Origin: Micromussa lordhowensis
Lineage: Eukaryota > Cnidaria > Anthozoa > Scleractinia > Lobophylliidae
Assembly (NCBI GenBank): GCA_964020085.1
Contig: OZ026595.1
Span: 1,548,501 to 1,612,500 of the forward strand
Reading direction: 5' to 3'
DNA length: 64,000 nucleotides
Part shown: piece by piece, positions 33,563 through 43,771 of the stretch
Position numbering within the stretch: position 1 is the first letter of the stretch
Layout of the letters: each line of letters begins with the position of its first letter
Notes under the pieces: generated by a model
Databases searched by the model: none
Seen by the model: the letters and a program-made list of their open reading frames with translations, nothing else
Told to the model about the DNA's origin: nothing
Position numbers and translations under genes: made by a program

Positions 33563-36500
33563 TTATTCTGCTGGGGACTCTTTCTTGGACTTTGACCTCA
33601 ACTTAAAAAGTCCCACAATTCCAAAGAGCGTTCCATAAACTGCAAACACAACCTGAAACGAAAAAAAAAACCTTTTCAAACTTGAAGTACTGTACATGAA
33701 GTAGCCAGCACTGAGCACCCAAAAGCTCCAAACCAAAACAAAAGGAGATACTGCAATGATTCGATATAGTGCCCTCCTTCCAATAAGCTCCCCCTTTCAA
33801 ATAAGCACCCCCTTCAAATGTGTTTTTATTTATACCTGTCCCCACTCCAGTAAGTGCCCCCATTCTAACAAGTGCCCTTTAATCTAATATTACCCACTGC
33901 TTCAAGGAAAATCAGCCTTGCCATGCAGGGCTAGATCGGCTCAAGGTTGTTCAGCAAGCCATGACCAACTCACACAACAAGGATCCCTTCGCCGGGATCA
34001 CAGAATTGGACGTCAAAGATGCAGCAACAGAAAGTGGTGGCCTCATGGTTAGTGCGCTCAACTCTGGAGCGAGTGCTCCGGGTTCGAGCCCTGGCCGGGG
34101 ACATTGTGTTGTGTTCTTTGGCAAGACACTTTGCTCTCACAGTGCCTCTCTCCACCCAGGTGTATAAATGGGTACCGGTGAATTTGATGCTGGGGGTAAC
34201 CCTGCGATGGACTAGAATCCCATCCAGGGGGGAGTAGAAATACTCCTAGTCGCTTCATGCTACTGAAACCGGGATAAGCTCCGGCCTGATGAGGTACTAG
34301 GCTTGTATGCAGACCTTTACCGTAACTGACACTGTCAAAGCTATCGGCATGGAAATAGATTAAAATTCCCTTATGTTAACTGAACATTCACTATATATTA
34401 ATTTGTTACTGTTGCAGGTTCTGTTATTGTTCCTTTTTTAATAAATAAAGCCTAAAAACTATTGCTTTGAATAATCGGTTGTTTCTCAAAAAAGAGATAA
34501 GCACCCTGTCCCAAATAAGCACCCTGTCTCAAATACAGTAAGTGCCCTCCCTTGAAGAACCAAAAGTAAATAAGTGCCCTGGATGCTTATCAAATCATTA
34601 CAGCAATGTATGATTTCAGTTCTTATCAGATGCCTGCAAACCACTTTATTCAATCTCAAAAGCATCATCTCCTCACCATAACTGTTCTCAATGAAACTCT
34701 GGTTGCCACGACTAAAGTGATAAACACATCATGTAATGTCACAAGAAGCATAAGCTACTGACCATAATGAGCAAAGACTAGTTCACACAAGGACGCTATC
34801 ATCGCGGACTATCCACATGAGGATGACAAAATTGTTGTGTTTCTTGTTTCATTTTGGAGTATTCAGTCAAATTGTCCTTCTCTTCAGCTTGGAGATGTTA
34901 TGAAAATATATTGAACACACTTAAAATTCAAGATTGTCTTGTATGTGCATTTTGTACCTTGAAGAATCTCTAAGAGGAAATTTTGCCAGTCGCTGGCACT
35001 TATGGAGAACACTGTAAAGCTGGTATTCTGACTGTACAGCAAGTATTATAACATCCTTGCAATAAAACCTGTATTTATACAACTCACCGAGAGGGATATC
35101 ATGATAAAAAAATAACCATTTTCCTTACATGTGCAATTCTTTGTACATAACAGAAAATTGTAAGTGGGAGAGGGCTTATACAAACTTGTACATGAATCTG
35201 AGGCGAGGGGTTTTATGACCAGAATTGTTTGCTATCACACAGAGGGGCCCACACTGTATAACAAGAGGTGCTTATAGATAAGCCGCTGAAAATGCCCCCA
35301 GTTTTCGTTAAACTCAAATCTGGGTTACCCAAAAACACTGACCCCCAGTCAACAGACCCCCACTACGGACCGGGTCTGTGGACTACCCTATGGATTGGTC
35401 CATGGACTACCCCTACGGACCACCCCTAAAAAGAAAATAAAAATAATAAATAAAGATTTTTCTTTCTGGCTGTCTAATACTCGTGTTGGCGAAACTTTGA
35501 ATGCTACTTTGTGCAAATGTAACAGACTTGGGTTCAGGCTCAGGAGCAAGTCATATCATTGATGTATATACGAAATAATTCATATATGAACTGCGATTGT
35601 AGATTAAAGTGAAAAATGATCATAGCAGTATATTTTCCAATTTGAGCAATTGGAAAGAAGAAGCCTGAAAAAAATCATCGCATTGAAGCCCTGGTTTTTT
35701 CAGGCTTCTTCTTTCCAATTGCTTTAATTTGAACATATACTGGAATGATCATTCTTCACTTTCAAGTCATATCATTATACACATTGTCATTTCCCTTGCT
35801 GTGGAAGACCGGGAAGCCTCCGGGAAGCATTAAAATTTCTGCTCCTTCCCCTCTGCCATCTTGTTAAGCGCCTTCTCTGGTGGGTTTGTGAACTTGTTCC
35901 AGGCTTCACAGTTACAGATAAAAGAAGCAAATGACCTAAAAACACCAGATTGAGCCACGAACACACGGTAAGAACTATCCTTTTTGCCATCACCACCTCC
36001 TTATGCTGAAAACAGCTTTGAGTGATATGCTCCTGCTTTTAGATTTTATTTTGGGGTTTTTAAAAACTCAAGACTGTTTCATTTGCACAGCGTAACGTTC
36101 AAAATTTCACTGACACAAGAAATCTATTAGACGAACCATAATTGAAATCTTTATTATTTCTATTCTATTTTGGGGCAAGGTCCATAGAGGGGGTCCGTAG
36201 GGTAGTCCATGGACCTACATGCAGTTCCACAGTGGGGGTCTGTGGACTGGGGGTCAGTGTTTTCGGGTTACCCTAAAACCTAGCCTTCAAATCAAATAAG
36301 CTGAAAGCTACAGTAAGGAAAAGATCTAGAAGTATTGAGATACATTCGCCAAGTTTTTGGTTGTGAACAATTTTTGACATAGATTTGCCATTCTTTTGGT
36401 AAATTGTTAATGATATTTATATTTTACTACTTAAACCAAATTTGGGTAAAATTTGGCGTTTCAAATCGTGGTTTCCAAACTGCCGGCTCATGCTCATGTA

Positions 36501-36794
36501 TCACACTCTTTCAACCAAAATAACGCAAAATAAGTAAAATCCTGCATCACACAAGAGTGGACGCTCTGATCTAGTGTTACCCCAATCTTACAGAGGGATC
36601 GGAGGGGAGCTGCTGCAATATCAGTCAACAACAGTGATATACGGGCCGTGCTTAGCTATGCACGCCAGGAGGAATTGTTTGAACATTCATACAACGACGC
36701 TACTTACATTACGTCTACCAGCAATCGTCTGAGTGTTAAAGTAATATTGCCATCCTGTTAAACCAAGTTGCTCGGCTGTGGGATGATCCGCCAT
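33563..36794 (-). CDS. ATP5MK: ATP synthase membrane subunit K (DAPIT/USMG5) homologue
   Basis: Two exons (minus): 36708-36794 (MADHPTAEQLGLTGWQYYFN... ending AGRRN|GTAAGT) and 33563-33652 (VVFAVYGTLFGIVGLFKL ... stop TAA). Together they give exactly 58 residues, the length of human DAPIT. The conserved pattern is an aromatic-rich G-W-x-YYFN-x-x-T-x-x-GR-x-N stretch, one membrane helix, then a basic FKLRSKSKK tail. In animals this is a small accessory subunit of mitochondrial F1Fo ATP synthase that stabilises the enzyme and its dimers in the inner membrane. The two coding exons are separated by 3 kb of repeats, so it is easy to miss by ORF search. The junction is phase 0. Confidence 0.9.
33760..34600. 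repeat. AATAAGYGCCC repeat interrupted by a SINE
   Basis: Runs of AATAAGCACCC, AGTAAGTGCCC and ACAAGTGCCC occur at 33765-33890 and again at 34482-34590, on both sides of the SINE at 34033-34330. Likely one repeat element carrying a later insertion. In the ATP5MK intron. Confidence 0.55.
34033..34330 (+). repeat. tRNA-derived SINE
   Basis: The head has GTGGCCTCATGGTTAGTGCG (A-box) and GGGTTCGAGCCC (B-box). The body contains AACCCTGCGATGGACTAGAA and CCCATCCAGGGGGGAGTAG, then a short tail near 34325. This arrangement is that of a Pol III SINE. No intact tRNA cloverleaf. Confidence 0.75.
35322..36283. repeat. Inverted repeat pair rich in CAGTCNACAGACCCCC
   Basis: Left arm (35322-35426) GGGTTACCCAAAAACACTGA followed by CCCCCAGTCAACAGACCCCC; right arm (36174-36283) carries the inverse ending GGGTCAGTGTTTTCGGGTTA. 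Within the arms, GGACTACCC and GTCCATGGAC recur. About 750 bp of unrelated sequence, including the SINE-like palindrome below, lies between. In the ATP5MK intron. Confidence 0.75.
35547..35776. mobile_element. Head-to-head SINE-tail palindrome with 14-bp direct repeats
   Basis: The tail of the 2032 SINE family (GAAGCCCTGGTTTTTTCAGG, TTCTTCTTTCCAATTGC, ...GATCATTC) is present at 35684-35760. Its inverse lies at about 35615-35672, forming a hairpin over CAATTGGAAAGAAGAAGCCT. The whole unit is bounded by CAAGTCATATCATT at 35547-35560 and 35763-35776. Confidence 0.75.
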
Positions 36795-38025
36795 TTGTCG
36801 CGTCATACGCCTCGTCAACGGAACACGCAAACTCCTCCATAAAACGCCGCTCATCCTGGTCTTCCTTCATCGAGAGAACGGAAAATTATCCTTATTAACT
36901 CATAACTCAAAAATAACAAAAGAAACATTGTTTCCCGCGAGAAAAAGAGCTCGTACCTTCTACAATCCTTTTCCAAGTAAATCCAAAATGGCCGACAGAA
37001 AAGAGCTCCCGAGCATGCTCCCGAGCAGAGTGGGTGAATCCGCTGACCACGTTTCCAGGCAGCCGCTGACTCGAGCCCGTTCGCGAAACGCGAAACGCGC
37101 GAAACTCGATCTTATCTCCTCGCGCGTCACGCACGATATCGCGCAAAAACAATGTCAGGAGCTGCTGATGATGTGAAGTAGCACAAAGAATATGTCAGCC
37201 CAATATAGAGACCCTGAGCTGAGTCTGATGAATTGTGTGACTTATGTAACAAAGAGTCAAAACTCTACTGAGCAAAAAGAAAAAGCTATGAGAGATTCTC
37301 AAGTCTGAACATTGCGTGACATGGAGTTTGCGTTATAACAACTGCAATTTCCTGACATGAAAACATATGGTGCTTCAAGATTAATGAATGTTAACCAGAT
37401 TTACTTGAAAGTATTGCGTATTTCAGTTCTTAAATAAGAACGTTTGAGGCTTGATTACCAGAAACTATCAGTGTTATGGCGATACGCGTTTTCAGAAAAC
37501 AGCAAAAGTGTAGAATCGGTTTCACGCCACAGACTCGTGTGGCACGCATCCACGCCTGAAAACGATTGACAAGTATTTTGTACTGAAAACAGTTTCAGGC
37601 GATAAAATTTTTTGCTGTTATTGTTGTAAGATATACCAGCACCAAAGATTCTGCCTGCTGGGACTGAATATTATTAAAGTCTAGAACAGTGACACAGAAA
37701 AGAATTTTCTTTGCATTGGAAAGATGAACAGATTTTACATGCTTGATTTAAATCCTGTTTTTGTCGAAGTAAAATTTTCTTTGACAAGCTCATTACATTG
37801 GCATTGATGTGCTTGTCATTTTCACAAACGACCCCATTAACCAGGAAAGTCAATCTCCCTTTGTGACTGAAACCGACAAAAATTACGTAGATAACAGACT
37901 CTGGCGAGTTTTAAGTTCATTTCAACCTTGCTCGCCATCAAGGTGTGTCTTTCGCATTGAGGTGCGTTTACGTTTCTTCCCGAGCTCGAAGGTTTTTTCT
38001 TCATTAACTTTCTCGCAAGATCAAA
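36795..38025. other. Divergent promoter interval between ATP5MK and the light chains
   Basis: Presumed promoter region for ATP5MK (leftward) and the first light chain (rightward). A short + frame at 36988-37176 (62 residues, starting in AAAATGGCC, Arg-rich, stop TGA) might be a small gene or an exon, but shows no family features. CG-rich words (CGCGAAACGCGAAACGCGCG) near 37083-37103 suggest an active promoter. Confidence 0.4.
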
Positions 38026-39818
38026 ATGTCGTCGGGGAAAGCGAAATCGAAAAAAAGTGGGTCGAAGAAGAAGGTTCAACGCGCGACTTCCAACGTGTTC
38101 GCTATGTTTGATCAAACGCAGATCCACGAATTTAAAGAAGCATTCAATGTGATCGACCAGGACAGAGATGGAATCATCAGCGCTAAGGACCTGGTAGAGA
38201 TGTTCAACTCCCTAGGCAGGCCCCAGAAGGACGAATACATCGAAGACATGCTGGGGGAGGCCACCGGAACGGTCAATTTCACCATGTTTATGACGCTGTT
38301 CTCGGAGAATATGCACGGGACTGATCCCGAAGACATGATCAGGAGTGCGTTCACGACTTTCGATCCCGATGGAACTGGAATCATCAATGAGGACAGACTG
38401 CGACCGCTGCTGATGAAACTGGGGGACAGGTAGGTACAGAGAGAACTGGCAGCGCTTCTTCATTGCGTCAGGGCGCGCAATAGGTCGATGCAATAGGCTC
38501 AGTTCAGTGTTGATTTTTGCCAACTTGTGTCTGTGTATTCAAACACGGTATTCAGACATTAAAAATCTGGAAAACCAAGTAGGATCCAAAAGGCACGCCC
38601 ATGTCGAAAGACGGATAGTTTTTGGCGACCAGAATTTTGTAAGCCTCACGTTACATTGTACAAAACAAACAGTTTTACGTTAAATGCGAGAGTAAAATAG
38701 CAACTGTCTTGGCTGATTTAACAATAAATTCTCAAAGCTATAATTAAAAGACAGGTGTGCCTGTAGGTGTGAAGAGTTTATATTTGGACTTTGGGAATTT
38801 GTAAACAGGCTAGAAGTTTTGTCCCGAGGTCTTAAGACGCCATATCATAGTTTGGACCAATAACTGTGTTCGTCATACTTGTTCATCGGCGGGTCTGGTC
38901 CAAACTAGATAATCCAAACTCTCCTTCTGTGTATGTGCTATAGGTTGTGCGAATCAAAGATGTGCTGGGAGTTGATAGAGACAGAGCAAAGGAAAACAGA
39001 TTTTGTTTACCAGTGTGTTGAATCAAACATGTCGTAAAATACTATTAAACAGATAGAGATCGTTTCATCACTCAATTTACTAATTTATTAACCTATCTCG
39101 CCCACAAAATGACTAACAAAATTTTCGCTTTCTTAAAACAGATTGCTTTCAGTTGCCTATTTAGAAGTCTAAAGCTAGTTCTTTCGGGAATCGATATCAT
39201 AGAGTCTACGTTCTTTTCTTAATATTTCCGAGTCAAATACAGACCATCACAGAAAATACCTTAGAGGTCAACTGAAGGTCATGAAAGCAGTTTTACGGCT
39301 GTTCCAAAAAACGAGATCTTGCTTGTCCAAAGGTGTATGAACACTTGTGTATTCTAATGTCTGCATTTAAACGGATTGCACCTATGGAAATTTTGCGGGG
39401 ACGAATTCTCGTGGAATTATCTGTCTATCCCAGATAATTCCTGATAGATGTCTAGTTCTGGTGAAAACTGTCAAAACGCCAATGAGAAGGTCAAAGATGA
39501 CAATCAGATAATTATTGCTGTATTTAAATGAGACAGTCATGCAAAAAAAAACAAACAAAACGTAATGTCGACTGCGAGTTAAACGCGCGTGTTTTCCACA
39601 CGAATACAGCCACGTGACCCCAATAACTTAACTGTATTGTAACGTGCCCAAGCCTCTTTAAGATACTCCCGGCAGAATAACTTGCATTTCGTCTTTCTTG
39701 TAGGTTTACAGAGGACGAATGCGATGAAATGTTTCATTGTGCGAATGCTGATGACGATGGCAACTTCAATTACCTGGAATTCACCAAAACCATCAAACAC
39801 GGCGAAAAAGATGACTGA
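38026..39818 (+). CDS. Myosin regulatory light chain, paralogue 1
   Basis: Exons 38026-38429 and 39704-39818 (stop TGA) give 172 residues. The basic N-terminus [19 protein letters not shown] carries the myosin light chain kinase site (Thr21/Ser22) of smooth/non-muscle type chains. EF-hand I is canonical ([12 protein letters not shown], residues 44-55). EF-hands II and III have lost ligands ([12 protein letters not shown]). EF-hand IV reads [12 protein letters not shown], with more acidic ligands than the vertebrate version. The last residues are KHGEKDD. The protein binds the neck of myosin II heavy chain, and phosphorylation activates contractility. The start ATG lies in CAAAATGTC right after the 5' UTR. 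The intron splits an Arg codon (AG|G), as in its neighbour 1.3 kb downstream, so the pair is a tandem duplication. Confidence 0.94.
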
Positions 39819-41089
39819 TGAACCGAAGGAAGGAACTTAATCATAACAGGGAGCAGAACTCTTCGTAAATAGCTAGCCTAGAACTTTTCCTTTTATTGTA
39901 GTGCACTGAAACAGAATGAGTTCGGAGCTAGATGATTAAACTGGTGATTTTGTTATTTATTTTGAAGGTTTTATTTCAATGCTTTGAAATGAATTCTGAT
40001 TTTCTCATAACAGTAGATAAGGTGAAACACTTTGGCGAGGTTTATATGAAATTCACGGTAAAATTAGTATTTTGGTGGAAAAATATCTGAGATAAACATG
40101 TGGTTCGAAATAGCATTATTTGCCTGTAATCCTATTAACTGTAAATTCCAGTTTTCACCAACTGAATCCCTTCAAATTTCAACTTTCTGCGTGCTCCTAA
40201 GTTTATAAACAACGAACATTTCAGCAATTGGGTTTTTGAAGAATATTTGCAGCAAAAAACAAACTTGTGTACTGCCGGTCACTCGGGCAGTTCATACAAA
40301 CAGTGTACTACAAGCTTCACCGAGGGGAGAATATACCGCTAGCTACAGCCCACCCACGTAAACACTATCGAAAACAACTAAGAGTCAAGACAGCTAGTCG
40401 ATACATCGCTAAATTCTTAGAACATTTATTAAAGAAAACTAAGTAATGTGCTAAGGAGAATTGATAGTCTGCTTTGGATCGATGTAAAGGGTGTTGGCGA
40501 CTAATCAAGCGTCACTAAACGGCAAGCCGAGATAACAGAACCAAGTTGTCATAATTGAATGAATCTGTGGTGTGTGAAAAGATGTTACCAGCTCCAAATA
40601 AATTTGCCGGGATTTAATCAAATAAATCGCTATTTTCCTTAGGTTTTGCTACAGTAATTTGGTAACTGTGATCGAAATATCCGAAAGATGCAGTATAAGC
40701 TGTAAATAGCACGACAGATTTCGAGCGGACTACAAACGGTGACATGAGAACCAACAGAACTCTGCGCATCAGTTCGATTCTGTTCTTTGCACAGAATTTT
40801 TTCATCTTTTTTAGATGTAACGCTGACCATAACGGGACACACGTGAAGGAAAATTTTGCTGCCAAGTCCTTTATTTCGTCGCTGCAATTTCATGCGAAAA
40901 AGATTTGGTAGACAGGTATTAATTTGATAACATTTCCCTAATAAGGTCAAGGGCATTGTATTGATGTTCACAAAAGCGCGGTTTGATACCCGGCGATTTA
41001 AAATCCGTAAACATTCGAGAGCATTACTGCATAGTGATTTTGCGTTGGGCAGACAGAGCGTGCGGAGAGAAAAGAAACACAAGTCCAAA
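39819..41089. other. Spacer between the two light-chain genes
   Basis: 3' UTR of paralogue 1 and promoter of paralogue 2; no gene or repeat recognised. An in-frame ATG at 40961-40963 precedes the second gene but encodes a non-conserved extension. Confidence 0.5.
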
Positions 41090-43100
41090 ATGTCGTCGAA
41101 AACGAAAGCTAAAAAGTCTGGCACAAAGAAGAAGGCCCAACGAGCCACTTCCAACGTATTCGCGATGTTTGACCAACAGCAGATCCAGGAATTTAAAGAA
41201 GCGTTTAGCATGATCGACCAAGATCGCGATGGGTTTATCAAAGATACAGACCTGAAGGACATGTTTAACTCGCTTGGCAAGGAAGAATCTAACGATTACA
41301 TCGACGACATGTTGAATGAAGCTTCTGGGCCTCTGAACTTCACAATGTTCTTAACTCTGATGGGTGAAAAGCTCAATGGCACAGACCCCGAGGACATGAT
41401 CAGAAATGCTTTCGCCTCGTTTGACTTGGATGGCAAAGGGGTGCTAAACGAAGACAAGCTTCGACCTTTATTGATGGGAATGGGAGACAGGTCAGTAAGC
41501 TAGTACTTAAAAGAAAGAGATTTCCCAATCACAATTTTTTCTTACATAAAACTTAACCCTAACATAATCCGAGAAATGTGATGATCCGGTAGATATGGGA
41601 TTGATTCTGACCGGTCCTCGGGTAGTGTTCTTGGACGGGACAACTTACGGGCGGTTCAAGTGCGATTATTAATTTAAAGATAGTGGGGATTGTAAATTCA
41701 TCTTACCGGCGAAAGAAAAAGTGTTTTAGTTTCGCGCCATGTTTGAGAGCGCAAAATGTTACAAACCCACATACCACCGGTTTGAAGTAGAACCTCGAGC
41801 TCTTAAAATCATATGATCAATGAGAAATGAGATTCTCATTGCTTTTCTTTACGACTCAATGCAAACAGTCCGGATACAAAATCTATAACGAGAAATATAT
41901 AATAACTCTACTGGATACAGGTATTTAATTTGTGAGTCTCGAACGAATGGTAGAAAAACAGGTCAAATGCTACCCTTTTAAAGTGCTAAGATCCAGAAAC
42001 CCAGAGGGTCTCCTAGTTTTACTGTAAAATATAAATGCCGTGAGTTGTAAAAGTCTTGCATAACTTGGCATGAAGGAAAGAATTTCCGCAAATGTTTAAA
42101 TGCTCAGTACAACTTACAAAGGTCAATCAGTCTTTATAGTAACAAAATAAGCGACCGCTCTTATGTGTTACGAAGTACTCCAAAATCAGTCGTTCATTAT
42201 TGGTAAAAGATTCCCCGTTCTCGTCAAGAAAGGCATAAGTATTGCTTCCTTGCGCCATTGTTTGTAATAAGATTTCTTCTAAGCCAGCGTTTTGCAGCAG
42301 ACTTGCCTCACACTAAAGATTTCCTCACAGCTTGAAGCCTCTGCGTGATTTTATCTGCTCCACAACAGAGACGCCTTTTGTTAACTTTTTGTTAGCTTTA
42401 GCCAAATTTAAAGTCGTTCTGTGCCTGATAGAGAAGTTTTAATAATTAAAAACTCGCTTAGAAATGGGTGCATCTTTGTGGTTTTATTCTTCTTTTAAGT
42501 GCGGAGAAGAATTCTCTTTGCTCTTGAACAAATTTACAGAGAAGTCATGAACAGCCTAATGGCTGGCGTTAATTCGATAATTATCTCCACAGTTGAAAAT
42601 TTAATCCGGTTACGCGTCATTTCATTTGAAATAAAACAATTATCGGTGTAGTTGCCGTCGGTACAGGAATTTACTGTATACTGCAAAGGCTTTTGAGAAC
42701 AGAGATATAAATGGAATGACCTGGAATCAATATAGGCAAATCGTAAAGGAATCAAGTTATTTTTGCCCTTTACTTTCCAAGCTTTGTATGCGTTTTAACT
42801 AGATTTAAAGTCTGTATAACACGTATAAGTTAGCGAGGACTTCATCAACATTTTTTTTTTGATCTCCCAATTTCTTTTGTAAACATTCAATGAATTTATA
42901 CACAAGAACGTTCTCTGGGTCTAGGATGTCGGATCTAAGTGTCTGCGTTGTGTTACAAATCCGTGACTGTCACGTTTTCCTGCAGGTTCAATGATGACGA
43001 GTGTGACGAGATGTTTCGCTTGGCAAACGCCGATGACGACGGCAACTTCAACTATTTGGAGTTTGTTAAGACGATCAAACATGGCGCTAAGGACGACTAG
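41090..43100 (+). CDS. Myosin regulatory light chain, paralogue 2
   Basis: Exons 41090-41490 and 42986-43100 (stop TAG) give 171 residues. The N-terminus [19 protein letters not shown] has the kinase site Thr20/Ser21, followed by EF-hand [13 protein letters not shown]. The region [17 protein letters not shown] is nearly that of vertebrate non-muscle chains, and EF-hand IV is [12 protein letters not shown]. It has one residue fewer in the N-terminal tail than paralogue 1. It diverges mostly between EF-hands I and II ([20 protein letters not shown]). The intron position and phase match paralogue 1. I start it at 41090 and not at the upstream in-frame ATG because homology begins there. Same role in myosin II regulation; the two copies may divide tissues. 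Confidence 0.94.
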
Positions 43101-43495
43101 TCTGAATCAGGACCTTAATTTTCAGCCACGATAATATCGAACAAGTTTTCAGTTGCACGGAAATTAAACTGTTATATTATCTTTTTTATAAATGTTACTT
43201 CTTAGCTTATTATGCCACAGTTGGAAAAGAGACGAGGGATGCATGGAGTATTAAACTTGTACAAAACAAAAAAAATTACATAGGGTATGGTTTGCTATAT
43301 ATGGGGCGGCCGTCTGCGACTACTCAGAGTGGGGGTGGGGTTTATAAACTGACATTGAGCCGGCGATATTTATTATGGAGACTGCTAGGCAACCTGTGAC
43401 CTGGGATACGTGCAGTGTTATTTGTTATTGACCCAAGCGTTCTGAAAAGAGTGCAACAACGCCAGCAAATCAACAAAAGCTTTAATTAACCCTGT

Positions 43496-43771
43496 TCAGT
43501 GCACAAGAAAAGCTCTGCATGAGCGGTAAACATCTTGATACAGGCTTTGCAGTTCCCTACAAGCATCCGATCTTAAAATACCGAAATTCTCTGTCAAAGC
43601 TGATCCAGGATCATAGCCGGCGCTAAATCTTACACAGTTTTGAGAGCAGTTCTCAAGTCTATACAGTTTCTTAACTATGCAAGACAGTTTATTCATTAGT
43701 TTTGACGTCAATGTCAGCGGAACGGACAAAATATTTGCATCAGCTACTATTTGAAACGCTGTTATTTTCAT
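43496..43771 (-). CDS. Hypothetical small protein (tentative)
   Basis: An open frame of 91 residues with an ATG at 43769-43771 and composition typical of coding sequence, including four Cys (KLSCIVKK, NCSQNC, DACREL) and a fifth in RSCRAF. There is no signal peptide or family I recognise. It is convergent with the second light-chain gene, 400 bp past its stop. It could be a terminal exon of a spliced gene or chance. Confidence 0.25.
   Translation of the reverse strand: MKITAFQIVADANILSVPLTLTSKLMNKLSCIVKKLYRLENCSQNCVRFSAGYDPGSALTENFGILRSDACRELQSLYQDVYRSCRAFLVH

Noticed and set aside
36988..37176. Small 62-residue gene divergent from ATP5MK
   Set aside because: A good ATG context, but Arg-rich CG-driven composition and no homology; the opposite strand is open as well.
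40961..41089. Upstream start extending myosin light chain paralogue 2 by 43 residues
   Set aside because: The extension has no counterpart in paralogue 1 or in the family; homology starts at 41090.
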